A DNA stretch of 64,000 nucleotides from Sphingomonas sp. IC-56 (GCF_021043375.1 NZ_JAJNDV010000004.1:62001-126000), one strand, 5' to 3'; positions 21,044-31,463 are shown, numbered from the stretch's first letter. Program-made: numbers and translations. The notes: generated by a model from the letters alone, not told the origin.

Positions 21044-22051
21044 TCACTCCTGGAACACGGCCTTTGCGCCAGGCTTGATCATCAGCGCCAGCCGTGCCGC
21101 GTCCCAGTTGGCCAGGCGGATACAGCCATGGCTTTCGGTGCGGCCGATATTCTGCGGCTCGGGCGTACCGTGGATGCCGTAATGCTCCTTGGACAGGTCC
21201 AGCCATACCACGCCAACCGGCCCGTTCGGTCCGGGCGGGAGCAGCGTCTTCTCGTCGTCGGCCTTGGCGTCCCAGAACAGGTCCGGGTTGAAGTGGAACT
21301 TCGGGTTGGTGTCGGCGACGTTGATCTTCCAGGTGCCGATCGGCAGCGGATCATGCTCGCTGCCCATCGATGCGGTGAACTGCGCCACCAGCTTGTCATC
21401 CTTGTCGAAGACCTTGAGCACCTTTTCGGACTTGTCGACTACCAGGTGGTCACCGGCGGGCTGCTTGGCATCGACGTTCAAGTCGCTCAGCGTCTGGCGC
21501 CACTCGGGCTTGAGGTCTTTGCCCTGATAGTCGCGCGATTGCGCCGCGACATTGGGGAACAGGAACACCGCGCCGCGCTCGATCTTGCCGGCGCCCGGGT
21601 TCATCTCCACCAGCACCTCGGGCGTGGTGTGGAACATCTCCCCCATCTTCTCGAGCGGGCGGCTATAGCCGATCGACGGCAGCTTGGCCTGTTCCTCGGG
21701 GTCCTTCGGCACCGGGTTGACGAAGAAGCCCTGCAGCGCCGCGTCGGGCACGGCCATCTTCACGGCCGGCCGCCACTCGCGATACTGGTGCAGCGCGCCC
21801 AAGGTCGCGCGGTCCAGCTCGCCGCTCGTGGTCAGCCCGCGCGTCTCCTGGAAACCCTTGAGCGCGGCGGTCAGCGACTGCCCCTCGCGCCCATCGATGA
21901 TGCCCGGCGAGAAGCCCAGGCGATCGAGGATCACCTGCGCGTGCATCACCGTCCAGTCGATCGGCGGCTTGCCCTTGGCCTCGCGCTGCTGCGCCATGGC
22001 GGGCGCAAGGGAAACCAAGGCGAGAGAAGCAACACCAATCACTGTACGCAC
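21044..22051 (-). CDS. L,D-transpeptidase with peptidoglycan-binding domain
   Basis: A 335-aa exported enzyme. Order: signal peptide (residues 1-21, ending APAMAQ), a peptidoglycan-binding-1-like helical repeat (~32-75), a LysM-like segment (~133-165, EKMGEMFHTTPEVLVEMNPG), and a C-terminal YkuD domain. The catalytic motif SHGCIRL has H308 and C310, with an upstream HGTPEP. It forms 3-3 cross-links in peptidoglycan or attaches proteins to it. The start codon is GTG. It is followed directly by the M23 endopeptidase gene. Confidence 0.92.
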   Translation of the reverse strand: MRTVIGVASLALVSLAPAMAQQREAKGKPPIDWTVMHAQVILDRLGFSPGIIDGREGQSLTAALKGFQETRGLTTSGELDRATLGALHQYREWRPAVKMAVPDAALQGFFVNPVPKDPEEQAKLPSIGYSRPLEKMGEMFHTTPEVLVEMNPGAGKIERGAVFLFPNVAAQSRDYQGKDLKPEWRQTLSDLNVDAKQPAGDHLVVDKSEKVLKVFDKDDKLVAQFTASMGSEHDPLPIGTWKINVADTNPKFHFNPDLFWDAKADDEKTLLPPGPNGPVGVVWLDLSKEHYGIHGTPEPQNIGRTESHGCIRLANWDAARLALMIKPGAKAVFQE

Positions 22052-22112
22052 GCGATACTCCCGACCAACCTATGTCAGCCGGAAGAACGATGCGGCACGC
22101 GGCTTTGTTTCC

Positions 22113-22808
22113 TCAGCCCTTCAGCACCTCGGCAAACGCCTGCATCGCTGCCACTTCATCCCCGCCCCAAACCGCGCCGCACGCGGCAATGAAGTCCGCG
22201 CCCGCCGCGATCAGCGGCGCGGCATTGCCCGGCGTAATCCCACCGATCGCCACGCAGGGGATTTCGAACACGGTCGTCCACCAGCTGAGAATCGGCGGCT
22301 CGGCCCGGTGCCGAGCTTCCTTGGTCGTGGTCGGATAGAAAGCGCCGAACGCGACATAATCCGCTCCCGCCTCGCCGGCCTCCATCGCCAGGTGACGGCT
22401 GCCGTGGCAGGTCACCCCGACCTGCGCCGAGGGCCCGAGGACTGAGCGCGCTTCGCGGGGGTCGCCGTCTTCCTGCCCAAGGTGCACGCCGTCCGCGCCC
22501 AGCCGCTTGGCAAGGCTGATGCTGTCATTGACGATGAACGCTACGTCGCGATCGGCGCAAATGCGCTGCAACGGCTCGGCGAGCCGCGCTGCTTCATGCT
22601 GGTCGACATCCTTCACGCGGAACTGAAACGCCGCCGCCGGCCCGGCATCCAGTGCCCGCGCCAGCCGATCCGGGAACGCCCCGCTAACGTCGAGCGGCGA
22701 GATCAGGTAGAGCTGGCACGCGGGGCGCCGGCTGTCGCGCACGAAATTGTCCGCAAAGCCCGCCAGCGCGTTCTCTTCGTCCAGGTCGACAATTTCAGGA
22801 TCGTTCAT
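22113..22808 (-). CDS. thiE: Thiamine phosphate synthase
   Basis: A 231-aa TIM-barrel enzyme that joins HMP-pyrophosphate and thiazole phosphate to give thiamine phosphate. Motifs: FQFRVKD (pyrophosphate/Mg contact), FIVNDSISLAKRLGADGVHLGQED, ADYVAFGAFYPTTTK and VAIGGITPGN. The first ~30 residues before CQLYLIS are an acidic extension. No other thi genes are nearby. Its ATG overlaps the divergent DUF72 ATG in the tetranucleotide CATG. Confidence 0.9.
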   Translation of the reverse strand: MNDPEIVDLDEENALAGFADNFVRDSRRPACQLYLISPLDVSGAFPDRLARALDAGPAAAFQFRVKDVDQHEAARLAEPLQRICADRDVAFIVNDSISLAKRLGADGVHLGQEDGDPREARSVLGPSAQVGVTCHGSRHLAMEAGEAGADYVAFGAFYPTTTKEARHRAEPPILSWWTTVFEIPCVAIGGITPGNAAPLIAAGADFIAACGAVWGGDEVAAMQAFAEVLKG

Positions 22809-23574
22809 GCAAGGCTCCGGGTGCGCGGCAATTCATATCGGGTGCTCCGGCTGGATCTACCCGCATTGGCGTGGCCGCTTCTACCCCGACAGGCTTGCGG
22901 TCAAGAACTGGTTCGCCTTCTATGCCGAGCATTTCGACACGGTCGAGATCAACAACAGCTTCTATCGCCTGCCCAAGCCCGAGACGTTCGACGCCTGGGC
23001 GGCGCAGGCGCCAGGCGGCTTCCGCTATGCGGTAAAGGCCAACCGCTTCCTCACTCAGGCCAAGAAGCTGAAGGATTGCGAGGAGCCGCTGGAGCGGATG
23101 ATGCCGGCAATCCGCCATCTGGGGCAGACGCTCGGCCCCATCCTATATCAGTTGCCGCCCCGTTTCCGGCTGAACCTGGAGCGGCTCGACAGCTTCCTGC
23201 AACTCGCCCCCAAGGACGTGACCAACGTCTTCGAGTTTCGCGACAAGAGCTGGTACATCGACGAGGTGTTTGCGCTGTTGGAGCGGCACGGCGCCAGCTT
23301 CTGCGCGCACGACATGCCAGAGTTGCAGAGCCCGGCTCTGGCCGTGGGGCCGATCGCCTATGTTCGCTTCCATGGCGGCGAGGGGAAATATTGGGGCCGC
23401 TATTCGGACGAGCGCCTGCTCGCCTGGGCCGACTGGATGGTGGCGGAGGCGCGTGGCGGGCGCGAAGTCTGGGCGTATTTCAACAACGACATCGACGCCC
23501 ACGCCATTCACGATGCCCAGACGCTCAAGGCGATGATCCGGCAGCTCAATCATCCCCTTGCAGGGGAGGATTAG
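22807..23574 (+). CDS. DUF72 domain-containing protein (YecE-like)
   Basis: A 255-aa TIM-barrel-like protein of unknown function. The family signatures are IGCSGWIYPHWRGRFYP at the N-terminus, TVEINNSFYRLP, and YVRFHGGEGKYWGRYSDERL plus WAYFNNDI toward the end. The length fits the family. An upstream TTG would add 20 residues and lies inside thiE. The last eight codons and the stop fall inside a small palindromic repeat. Confidence 0.85.
   Translation: MQGSGCAAIHIGCSGWIYPHWRGRFYPDRLAVKNWFAFYAEHFDTVEINNSFYRLPKPETFDAWAAQAPGGFRYAVKANRFLTQAKKLKDCEEPLERMMPAIRHLGQTLGPILYQLPPRFRLNLERLDSFLQLAPKDVTNVFEFRDKSWYIDEVFALLERHGASFCAHDMPELQSPALAVGPIAYVRFHGGEGKYWGRYSDERLLAWADWMVAEARGGREVWAYFNNDIDAHAIHDAQTLKAMIRQLNHPLAGED
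23551..23571. repeat. Short copy of family C palindrome, inside the end of the DUF72 gene
   Basis: The sequence atccccttgcaggggaggat matches one half-hairpin of the element at 1-138. It encodes the final residues NHPLAGED of the DUF72 protein and sits at the convergent junction with trhO. Confidence 0.65.
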
Positions 23575-23584
23575 CCTCTATTCG

Positions 23585-24391
23585 TTAGCCGCCACACCGC
23601 TCGCAAACGTCCCCTTCAACCGGCATATTGCACTTCCGACACAGCCGACCGGCCCCCGGCTCCAGCCCGTGCTTCACCGTAACCCGCTGGTCGAACACGA
23701 AACACTCACCGTCCCAGCGGCTCTGTTCCGCCGGCACATGCTCCAGATAGGAGAGGATGCCGCCCTTCAGGTGGAACACGTCCGGCACGCCCTCGGCCTT
23801 CAGGAACGCAGTCGACTTTTCGCAGCGGATCCCGCCGGTGCAGAACATCGCCACCTTTGGCATGCGTCCATCCCGCTCGAACGTCGCCCGGTTCTCGCGA
23901 AACCATTCGGGAAAGTCGCGGAAGCTGCGCGTGCCTGGATCGATGGCGCCCTTGAAGGTGCCCAGCGCCACTTCATATGCGTTGCGCGTGTCGATCACGA
24001 TCGTGTCGTCGGCATCGATCAGCGCGTTCCACTCCTCCGCCGCGACATAGGCGCCGGTGTCGAGCGGATCGATGTCGGGCTGGCCCATGGTAACGATCTC
24101 GCGCTTGATCCGCACCTTCATCCGGTCGAACGGCATTGCCGGCGCGCGCGAAAACTTGACGTCCAGCGCGTCGCAGCCCGGCAGCGCGCGGATATGCGCC
24201 AACACCGCCTCGATCGCGTCGTCGGTGCCCGCGATGGTACCGTTTATGCCTTCAGGCGCCAGGATCAGCGTGCCCTTCACGCCCAACGCGCAGCACAGCT
24301 TGGCCAGCGGCGCCTGGATCGCCGCGCAATCCTCAAACGCAGTGAACCGATACAGCGCAGCCACGCGGATCGGCATCGATACTTCAGTCAC
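23585..24391 (-). CDS. trhO: tRNA uridine(34) hydroxylase TrhO (rhodanese-related)
   Basis: A 268-aa enzyme that hydroxylates U34 of tRNA, an early step to 5-methoxy- or 5-carboxymethoxyuridine. It has an N-terminal YceA-type domain ([23 protein letters not shown]) and a rhodanese domain with [17 protein letters not shown] and the catalytic loop [14 protein letters not shown]. The C-terminus has two CxxC pairs, [16 protein letters not shown], likely a small zinc site. I prefer the GTG six bases after GGGAA; an ATG five codons later (MPIRVAALY) is equally credible. Confidence 0.9.
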   Translation of the reverse strand: MTEVSMPIRVAALYRFTAFEDCAAIQAPLAKLCCALGVKGTLILAPEGINGTIAGTDDAIEAVLAHIRALPGCDALDVKFSRAPAMPFDRMKVRIKREIVTMGQPDIDPLDTGAYVAAEEWNALIDADDTIVIDTRNAYEVALGTFKGAIDPGTRSFRDFPEWFRENRATFERDGRMPKVAMFCTGGIRCEKSTAFLKAEGVPDVFHLKGGILSYLEHVPAEQSRWDGECFVFDQRVTVKHGLEPGAGRLCRKCNMPVEGDVCERCGG

Positions 24392-24431
24392 ACACACTTC
24401 CCGGTGAATGGAAGCCGCGGCCGATAGCAGA

Positions 24432-24507
24432 AGCGGCGGCGCGAGTCTCTGCCCGCTGCCGCCGCTCGCATGGTCATCCCCTCACTCGGCCGCTTGTCGC
24501 GGCCGAG
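24432..24507 (-). terminator. Two hairpins downstream of the aldolase gene
   Basis: On the minus strand CTCGGCCGC-GACAA-GCGGCCGAG lies two bases after the aldolase stop codon, and a second stem AGCGGCGGC/GCCGCCGCT follows with TCT. Neither has a good T-tract, so they may be weak terminators or 3'-end stabilisers. Confidence 0.4.
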
Positions 24508-24509
24508 CC

Positions 24510-25424
24510 TTATTCCTCGTTCTTGTAGATGCGGATCAGCTTGTCGAGCATCGCCACAGCCTCGGCGCGCGGGCGCTGGAAGGTGTTGCGGCCGATGATC
24601 GATCCGTTGCCGCCGCCGTCGCGAATGTCGCGCGCGTCCTGGTACACCGCGTCCTCGCCCTTGGCCGCGCCGCCCGAGAACACCACAATGCGGCGCCCGT
24701 TGAAGCAGCTCTGCACGACATGCTTCACGCGGTCCGACTGCGCCGACCAGTCGGTGCCTTCATAGGACTTCTGCGCGTCGCCCTGCTCGATATGGTCGCT
24801 CGGCAGCTTCACCTTGATGATGTGCGCGCCCAGCAGCGCCGCCATGTGCGCGGCATAGGCGCCGACGTCGAGCGCGAGCTCCCCCTTCTTTGAAAGGTCG
24901 CCACCGCGCGGATACGACCAGATCACCGTGGCGATGCCGACCGACTTGGCCTCGGCGGAAAGCGCCGCGATCTGCTCCATCGCGTCGAAGATGCCGTCGG
25001 AGCCCGGATAGATGGTGAAGCCGATCGCCGAACAGCCGAGCCGCAGCGCGTCCTCGACGCTGCCGGTCTGCGCCTGGCTGATCGAGGTTGCCCAGCTGTT
25101 CGAGCTGTTGACCTTCAGGATCGTCGGGATCTGCCCGGCAAAGGTGTCGGCGCCGGCCTCCAGCATGCCCAGCGGCGCGGCATAGGCCGACAGGCCGGCG
25201 TCGATCGCGAGCTGGAAGTGATAATGGGGATCATAGGCTTCGGGATTGATCGCGAAGCTGCGCGCAGGCCCATGCTCGAAGCCCTGGTCCACCGGCAGGA
25301 TGATCAGCTTGCCGGTTCCCCCCAGCCGCCCCTGCATCAGGATGCGGGCAAGGTTCGCCTTCACGCCCGGATTGTCGGACTCGTAGTTGGCGAGGATGGC
25401 TTTGACGGCAGGCGTGATGCTCAT
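24510..25424 (-). CDS. Class I fructose-bisphosphate aldolase
   Basis: A 304-aa aldolase of the DhnA/FbaB-like class I type, which cleaves fructose 1,6-bisphosphate through a Schiff-base lysine. Segments that fit the family are ILPVDQGFEHGPARSF near residue 42, PTILKVNSSNSW, GATVIWSYPRG-like IATVIWSYPRGGDL, and IIKVKLPSDHI, which holds the likely Schiff-base lysine. FSGGAAKGED forms the phosphate site. The gene is monocistronic, upstream of a divergent MFS gene, and close to pgk, gap and tkt. Confidence 0.9.
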   Translation of the reverse strand: MSITPAVKAILANYESDNPGVKANLARILMQGRLGGTGKLIILPVDQGFEHGPARSFAINPEAYDPHYHFQLAIDAGLSAYAAPLGMLEAGADTFAGQIPTILKVNSSNSWATSISQAQTGSVEDALRLGCSAIGFTIYPGSDGIFDAMEQIAALSAEAKSVGIATVIWSYPRGGDLSKKGELALDVGAYAAHMAALLGAHIIKVKLPSDHIEQGDAQKSYEGTDWSAQSDRVKHVVQSCFNGRRIVVFSGGAAKGEDAVYQDARDIRDGGGNGSIIGRNTFQRPRAEAVAMLDKLIRIYKNEE

Positions 25425-25642
25425 GGTGTCCCCAAGTCTTTGGTGGCCGATGACGGGCCTCTATCGCACGGCTTTCAAAGGCAAAACCGCTGACAACGCT
25501 GACGCTGCGGAAATTCGTTGCGGCAGCGTCCCGTCTCTTGAGGAATGCAGCCGAAGCGCCTCCGTTCCGCGGTGCAACAAAGATTGTCGCGAACTGCCCT
25601 TTCGGCTTGCACAAGCGGTATCGCTCGGCTTCAGGCGCGACG

Positions 25643-26824
25643 ATGCGCACTTCAGATTCCCATGATCTCGGGCCCGGCACGACAGTGCTCATGGCCGTCG
25701 CCTGCGGGCTGATGGTCGCCAACCTCTATTATGCCCAGACCCTGATCGACGCGATCGGGCCGGAAATCGGGCTATCGCCTTGGCTCGCGGGCGCCATCGT
25801 CACGCTGACGCAACTTGGTTATGGCGCCGGGCTTGCGCTTCTCGTGCCGCTGTCGGACCTGTTCGAGAACAAGCGGCTGATCCTCCTCGCCACTGCAGGC
25901 GCGACGCTGGGTGCGCTGGGCGTGGCAGCCGCGACCAGCCCGGCGCTGTTCCTGGCGGCGTCGCTGCTCACCGGGCTCTGCTCGGTCGGCGCGCAGATCC
26001 TGGTGCCGCTCGCTGCCGGGCTCAGCAGCGAAGCGCGCCAGGGCCGCACCATCGGCCTAGTGATGAGCGGGTTGCTCACCGGCATCATGCTGTCGCGGCC
26101 CTATGCCAGCTTCGTCGCGGACCTCGCCGGCTGGCGCGCGGTGTTCCTCAGTTCCGCCGGCTTCATGGCGCTCACCGGCGCCGCGCTGCTGTTCTGGCTG
26201 CCCAGCCGGCGCCCCGATAGCGGGCTGCATTATGGCGCCATCCTGCGCTCGCTCTTCGACCTGCTGCGCTGCCATCCCCAGCTGCGCCTGCGCGCCTTTT
26301 ACCAAGCGCTGCTGTTCCTCGCCTTCAACCTGTTCTGGACCGCCGCACCGCTGGTGCTGATCCACCGCTTCGGGCTCGGCCATGGCGGCATCGCCTTGTT
26401 CGCGCTCGCAGGTGCTGGCGGCGCGCTCGCCGCGCCGATCGCCGGCAGTCTGGCGGATCGCGGCAAGGCGCGCCTAGTCACCGGGGGATCGATGGCGCTG
26501 CTTGCAGTGTCGTTCCTCGCCGCCGACTGGACCGTGGCAGTCGGCAGCGTGATCGCTTTCGCCGTCACCGCCGTGCTGATCGACGCCGCCGTGCAGCTCA
26601 ACCAGATCTCGGGCCAGCGCATCATCTTCAGCCTCGATCCCGCCGCGCGGGGCCGGATCAACGCGATCTACATGACGATCGTCTTCATGGTCGGCGCGCT
26701 CGGCTCGGTCACCGCGACCGCGAGCTACGCCCGGGGCGGCTGGCCGCTCACCGCCTGGATCGGCGCGGGCATCGGCGCACTGCTGCTTGCGGTGTTCGCG
26801 GTATTCGATCGGAAGCGCCATTAG
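25643..26824 (+). CDS. MFS transporter
   Basis: A 393-aa major facilitator with about 12 membrane helices in two halves. The cytoplasmic loop between helices 2 and 3 reads PLSDLFENKRLIL, a variant of the MFS motif A, and a second copy is GSLADRGKARLV in the C-terminal half. The N-terminal half resembles AraJ/YnfM-type sugar or drug exporters, but the substrate cannot be told. The ATG at MRTSDSHDL is chosen; the frame is open for 35 codons upstream without family similarity. It is divergent from the aldolase gene. Confidence 0.85.
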   Translation: MRTSDSHDLGPGTTVLMAVACGLMVANLYYAQTLIDAIGPEIGLSPWLAGAIVTLTQLGYGAGLALLVPLSDLFENKRLILLATAGATLGALGVAAATSPALFLAASLLTGLCSVGAQILVPLAAGLSSEARQGRTIGLVMSGLLTGIMLSRPYASFVADLAGWRAVFLSSAGFMALTGAALLFWLPSRRPDSGLHYGAILRSLFDLLRCHPQLRLRAFYQALLFLAFNLFWTAAPLVLIHRFGLGHGGIALFALAGAGGALAAPIAGSLADRGKARLVTGGSMALLAVSFLAADWTVAVGSVIAFAVTAVLIDAAVQLNQISGQRIIFSLDPAARGRINAIYMTIVFMVGALGSVTATASYARGGWPLTAWIGAGIGALLLAVFAVFDRKRH

Positions 26825-26879
26825 TACGGAGACGGGCCTCCCTCCCATCACAGCGAATTGGGACGGCTCACCTCTTCTT

Positions 26880-26964
26880 CGTCACCCCGGCCTTGAGCCG
26901 GGGTTCCGCTGCCTTTTTGCTAACAGAAGAAGAAGCGGGATCCCGGCTCAAAGCCGGGATGACG
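26880..26964. repeat. Inverted repeat, family B
   Basis: Left arm cgtcaccccggccttgagcc... pairs with right arm ...ggctcaaagccgggatgacg, centre tttttgctaacag. Related copies lie at 31989-32052, 47403-47485 and partly 47591-47626. The 321-base gap 26825-27145 between the convergent MFS and pgk genes holds only this element and a family A element. Confidence 0.8.
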
Positions 26965-27030
26965 GTGGGGGTGGCGGTGCGCTGTTAAGCGCGGCGTTCG
27001 CGATGTTCGTCCGGCGCGCTAAGCGCAACC

Positions 27031-27132
27031 AGTTCCCCGGCGAAGGCCGGGGCCCAGCCGCAATGAACCCGGCGAGCGAAGGTCGCCCTCGCCAACAACA
27101 TGGTAGCTGGGCCCCGGCCTTCGCCGGGGAAC
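27031..27132. repeat. Inverted repeat pair, family A
   Basis: Arms agttccccggcgaaggccgg... (27031-27057) and ...ccccggccttcgccggggaa (27105-27132). Near-perfect match to the elements at 151-251 and 33102-33203. It ends 14 bases beyond the pgk stop. Confidence 0.8.
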
Positions 27133-27145
27133 CATGCAGCAGTCC

Positions 27146-28336
27146 TCAGCGCGTAAGCACAGCCACGCCAGGCAGTGCCTTGCCTTCCATCCACTCCAGG
27201 AAGGCGCCACCCGCAGTCGACACAAAGCTGAACTGGTCCGCCACGCCCGCCTGGTTCAGCGCCGCGACGGTGTCCCCGCCCCCGGCAACCGACACCAGCG
27301 ACCCCTCAGTGGTCAGCGCCCCCGCGGTCCGCGCCAGCGCCACCGTGGCCGCGTCGAACGGTTCAGTCTCGAAGGCTCCCAGCGGCCCGTTCCACACCAG
27401 GGTCTTGCAGGTCTTAAGCACGTCGGCCAGCGCCTCGGTCGCCGCCGGGCCGACGTCCAGGATCATCTCGTCCGCCGCGACCTCATGGACGTTGCAGGTG
27501 CGCAGGCTCGGCGGATTGGCGGCGAACTCCTTGGCCACCACCACGTCATACGGCAGATGCACCGTGCAGTTCGCCTTGTCGGCCGCGTCGAGGATCGCCT
27601 CGGCGGTATCGGTCAGGTCATGCTCGCACAGCGACTTGCCGACATTCACTCCGCGCGCGGCGAGGAAGGTGTTGGCCATGCCGCCGCCGATGATCAGGTG
27701 ATCGACCTGCGCCACCAGATGCTTGAGCACGTCGAGCTTGGTCGACACCTTGGCGCCGCCGACTACCGCCGCCACCGGATGCTCGGGATTGCCAAGCGCC
27801 TTGTCGAGCGCGTCGAGTTCGGCCTCCATCTGCCGCCCGGCAAACGCCGGCAGCCGGCGCGCCAGCCCCTCGGTCGAAGCATGGGCGCGGTGCGCGGCGG
27901 AAAAGGCGTCGTTGACGTACAGGTCGCCGAGCGCCGCGAAGCGCTCGACCACTGCCGGATCGTTCTTTTCCTCCCCGCCGAAGAAGCGGGTATTCTCCAG
28001 CAGCGCGACATCGCCGGGCTGAAGCGTCGCGACATTCTCCGCATCGCCTTCCCAGTCGATGTAGCGCACCGCCCGGCCGAGCACGTCGCTGAACGGCTTG
28101 GTGAGCTGCGCCAGCGACAGGTCGGGCGTCGGCGCCTTGGGCCGGCCGAAATGGGCCAGCACCAGCACGATGGCGCCCTTGTCCGACAGCTCCGCCACCG
28201 TCTGCACCGCGGCGCGCAATCTCGTGTCGTCGCTCACCGCACCGCCCGTCATCGGCACGTTCAGGTCCTCACGAACCAGAACCCGCTTGCCAGTGACGTC
28301 GCCCGTGTCGTCGAGCGTCTTGAAGTTCCGCGCCAT
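27146..28336 (-). CDS. pgk: Phosphoglycerate kinase
   Basis: A 396-aa glycolytic kinase converting 1,3-bisphosphoglycerate and ADP to 3-phosphoglycerate and ATP. Motifs: [23 protein letters not shown], the conserved [38 protein letters not shown], and the C-terminal nucleotide loop [11 protein letters not shown]. The ATG follows GAGAGTAAC, a fair ribosome-binding site; the 30 codons upstream are not conserved. It lies 28 bases after gap in a tkt-gap-pgk operon. Confidence 0.97.
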   Translation of the reverse strand: MARNFKTLDDTGDVTGKRVLVREDLNVPMTGGAVSDDTRLRAAVQTVAELSDKGAIVLVLAHFGRPKAPTPDLSLAQLTKPFSDVLGRAVRYIDWEGDAENVATLQPGDVALLENTRFFGGEEKNDPAVVERFAALGDLYVNDAFSAAHRAHASTEGLARRLPAFAGRQMEAELDALDKALGNPEHPVAAVVGGAKVSTKLDVLKHLVAQVDHLIIGGGMANTFLAARGVNVGKSLCEHDLTDTAEAILDAADKANCTVHLPYDVVVAKEFAANPPSLRTCNVHEVAADEMILDVGPAATEALADVLKTCKTLVWNGPLGAFETEPFDAATVALARTAGALTTEGSLVSVAGGGDTVAALNQAGVADQFSFVSTAGGAFLEWMEGKALPGVAVLTR

Positions 28337-28364
28337 GTTACTCTCTTCTCGCCGGAGGACGGTA

Positions 28365-29372
28365 TTACGAAAGCTTCGCCATCGCGCCGGCGGTGTCGAC
28401 CATCCGGTTCGAGAAGCCCCATTCATTGTCGTACCAGCTGACGACGCGCACCAGCTTGCCGTCGATCACTGCGGTCTCCAGGCTGTCGACGGTCGACGAT
28501 GCCGGGGTGTGGACGATGTCGATCGAGACCAGCGGCTCGTCCGAATAGACCAGGATGCCCTTGAGCGGACCGTCCTCGGATGCGGCCTTGAGGATCGCGT
28601 TCACTTCGTCGCGCGTCACGTCGCGCTTGGGCGTGAAGGTCAGGTCGACAAGGCTGCCGTCGGGAACGGGGACGCGGATCGCCGAGCCGTCGAGCTTGCC
28701 CTTCAATTCGGGCAGCACTTCACCCACCGCGCGGGCGGCGCCGGTCGTGGTCGGGATGATGTTCATCGCCGCGGCGCGCGCGCGACGCAGGTCCGGATGG
28801 ATCTGGTCAAGGATCTTCTGGTCGTTGGTATAGGCGTGAACGGTGGTCATCAGCCCGCGCTCGATGCCGATCGCGTCGTTCAGCACCTTGGCGACCGGCG
28901 CCAGGCAGTTGGTGGTGCACGATGCGTTCGACACGATCGTGTGGCCTGCTTCCAGCTTGTCGTGGTTGACGCCGTACACGACGGTCAGGTCGACATTCTT
29001 GCCCGGAGCCGAAATCAGCACCTTCTTCGCGCCGGCATCGATATGCTTCTGCGCATCGTCGCGGGTGGTGAAGAAACCGGTGCACTCCAGCACCAGCTCG
29101 ACGCCGTTCTCGGCGTGCGGCAGGTTGGCGGGGTCGCGCTCCTTGGTCACCTTGATGCGCTTGCCGTCGATCACCAGGTCGTCGCCCTCGGCGGTGACGG
29201 TGCCGGGATATTTGCCGTGCACGCTGTCGCGGCTGAACAGCCAGGCGTTGGACTTGGCATCGGCCAGATCGTTGATCGTCACCAGCTCAAGGCCGCTCTC
29301 GGGCCGCTCTAGGATGGCACGCGCCACCAGCCGGCCGATGCGTCCGAACCCGTTGATCGCAACCTTCGTCAT
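28365..29372 (-). CDS. gap: Glyceraldehyde-3-phosphate dehydrogenase, type I
   Basis: A 335-aa enzyme. The NAD-binding GFGRIGR is at residues 8-14, and the catalytic cysteine C152 is in [12 protein letters not shown]. The C-terminal signature is [13 protein letters not shown]. Both glycolytic and gluconeogenic roles are possible. The start codon overlaps the tkt stop by 4 bases (ATGA), so tkt and gap are translationally coupled. Confidence 0.97.
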   Translation of the reverse strand: MTKVAINGFGRIGRLVARAILERPESGLELVTINDLADAKSNAWLFSRDSVHGKYPGTVTAEGDDLVIDGKRIKVTKERDPANLPHAENGVELVLECTGFFTTRDDAQKHIDAGAKKVLISAPGKNVDLTVVYGVNHDKLEAGHTIVSNASCTTNCLAPVAKVLNDAIGIERGLMTTVHAYTNDQKILDQIHPDLRRARAAAMNIIPTTTGAARAVGEVLPELKGKLDGSAIRVPVPDGSLVDLTFTPKRDVTRDEVNAILKAASEDGPLKGILVYSDEPLVSIDIVHTPASSTVDSLETAVIDGKLVRVVSWYDNEWGFSNRMVDTAGAMAKLS

Positions 29373-31336
29373 GCCTGTTCTCCGTTCAACTTGGCGAGGA
29401 TCTTGGGCACGATCGACCCGACCGTCAGCCCGAATTGTTCATACAGCCCCAGATAGGGACCCGACGCGCCGAACACATCGACGCCGAAGCGCAGCCCTTC
29501 GATATCGGTGTAGCGCTCCCACCCGAAGGTGGAGCCCGCCTCGATCGACACCTTGAGCGCGTCGGCGGGGATGATGTCGCGGCGATAGTCCGCGTCCTGC
29601 ATCTCGAAGCGCTCCCAGCACGGCATCGACACCACGTCGGCGCCAACCCCCTGGGCTTCCAGTTCGTCACGCACGGCGACGGCGATCTCGACTTCGGAGC
29701 CGGTGGCGATCAGCACCACTTTGCGCGGCGCCTCGGCCTCGCGCAGCGCATAGGCGCCGCGTGCGGTGCGGTTCTCGGCGGCCTCGGTGCGCAGCTGCGG
29801 CAGGTTCTGCCGGCTGAGCGCCAGCAGCGACGGGCCGTCGCTGTTCGACAGCGCCAGTTCCCAGCACTCCGCCGTCTCGACCGTGTCGCACGGGCGATAG
29901 ACATGCAGGTTCGGGATCATCCGCAGGCTCATGACATGCTCGATCGGCTGGTGGGTCGGCCCATCCTCGCCAAGCCCGATCGAATCATGCGTCATCACAT
30001 AAACGACCCGCGCCTGCTGCAATGCCGACAGGCGGATGCCCGCGCGCATGTAGTCGGAGAAGACCAGGAAGGTGCCGCCATAGGGGATCACGCCCCCGTG
30101 CAGCGCCATGCCGTTCATCGCCGCGGCCATGCCGAACTCGCGGATGCCGTAATAGACATAGCGCCCGTCATAGGTCGCTGCCGTCAGCGCGTGCAGGTTC
30201 TTGGTCAGCGTATTGTTCGAGCCGGTAAGGTCGGCAGAGCCGCCGATGGTCGCGGGCACCAGCGCATTGACCACCTCCAGCGCCATTTCGGAAGCCTTGC
30301 GGGTCGCCACCTTCTGCGGATTGGCCAGCAGTTGCTCGACATACGGCCGCAACAGGTCGGCGGGCACATCGTCGCGGCCCTCGAAGCCGATCCGGTCGGG
30401 ATGCGCTTCCAGCCGCTTCGCCCAATCGGCGTGCGACTGCGTGCCGCGCTTGCCGGCTTCCAGCCAGGTCTCGCGGATGTCGGCAGGGATCTCGAACGCT
30501 GGATGGTTCCAGCCCAGCGCCTCACGCGCCAGCGTCACTTCGTCCTTGCCCAGCGGCGATCCGTGCGACTTGGACGTGCCCTGCTTGTTGGGCGAACCCT
30601 TGCCGATGATCGTGCGGCAGCGGATCAGCGACGGCCGATCGTCCGACAGCGATTCCTCGATCGCCGCGACGATATCCAGTTCGTCATGTCCGTCGCACTC
30701 GACGACATGCCAGCCGGTCGCCTCATAGCGCGCGGGAATGTCCTCGCTCGACGACAGCGAGACCGAACCGTCGATGGTGATCTTGTTGTCGTCCCACAGC
30801 ACGATCAGTCGGTCGAGCTTCAGGTGCCCGGCAAGCCCGATCGCCTCATGGTTGATGCCTTCCATCAGGCAGCCGTCGCCGGCGATCACCCAGGTGCGGT
30901 GATCGACCAGGTCGTCGCCGAACACGGCATTCAGGTGCCGCTCGGCCATTGCCATGCCGACACCCATCGCCAGGCCCTGGCCCAGCGGACCGGTGGTCGC
31001 CTCAACGCCTGGCATCTCGAAATTCTCAGGATGGCCCGCGCAGGGGCTGCCGACCTGGCGGAAGCGCTTGATGTCCTCCAGCGTCGGCTTGGCATAGCCG
31101 GTCAGGTGCAGCACCGAATAGAGCAGCATCGATCCATGCCCGGCCGACAGCACGAAGCGGTCGCGGTCCGCCCATTTCGGCGCGGCGGGATCGAACTTCA
31201 GGTATCGCTGGAACAGCACGGTGGCGACATCCGCCATGCCCATCGGCATGCCGGGATGACCCGAGTTCGCGGCCTCCACAGCATCCATGGCGAGTGCGCG
31301 GATCGCATTCGCGCAGTCGGTGAAGGACGCAGCCAT
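29369..31336 (-). CDS. tkt: Transketolase
   Basis: A 655-aa thiamine-diphosphate enzyme of the non-oxidative pentose phosphate pathway. Motifs: [10 protein letters not shown] near residue 24, [14 protein letters not shown], the ThDP/Mg motif [13 protein letters not shown], and in the Pyr domain [16 protein letters not shown]. The ATG ([15 protein letters not shown]) has AGGGGAG eight bases upstream. It leads the tkt-gap-pgk operon and is divergent from the small gene before zapA, with ~127 bases between them. Confidence 0.97.
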   Translation of the reverse strand: MAASFTDCANAIRALAMDAVEAANSGHPGMPMGMADVATVLFQRYLKFDPAAPKWADRDRFVLSAGHGSMLLYSVLHLTGYAKPTLEDIKRFRQVGSPCAGHPENFEMPGVEATTGPLGQGLAMGVGMAMAERHLNAVFGDDLVDHRTWVIAGDGCLMEGINHEAIGLAGHLKLDRLIVLWDDNKITIDGSVSLSSSEDIPARYEATGWHVVECDGHDELDIVAAIEESLSDDRPSLIRCRTIIGKGSPNKQGTSKSHGSPLGKDEVTLAREALGWNHPAFEIPADIRETWLEAGKRGTQSHADWAKRLEAHPDRIGFEGRDDVPADLLRPYVEQLLANPQKVATRKASEMALEVVNALVPATIGGSADLTGSNNTLTKNLHALTAATYDGRYVYYGIREFGMAAAMNGMALHGGVIPYGGTFLVFSDYMRAGIRLSALQQARVVYVMTHDSIGLGEDGPTHQPIEHVMSLRMIPNLHVYRPCDTVETAECWELALSNSDGPSLLALSRQNLPQLRTEAAENRTARGAYALREAEAPRKVVLIATGSEVEIAVAVRDELEAQGVGADVVSMPCWERFEMQDADYRRDIIPADALKVSIEAGSTFGWERYTDIEGLRFGVDVFGASGPYLGLYEQFGLTVGSIVPKILAKLNGEQA

Positions 31337-31463
31337 CGAAACTCCCCTTGGTTGGTCGCGCACGCCTTTGGTCCGCATGCGCCCGCGCGTCAACCGGCTC
31401 GCCGCAATCGAAACAAGCGGGGACTTGCCGCCCTCCCGGGCAATACCTATCCCCGTATCAGTG

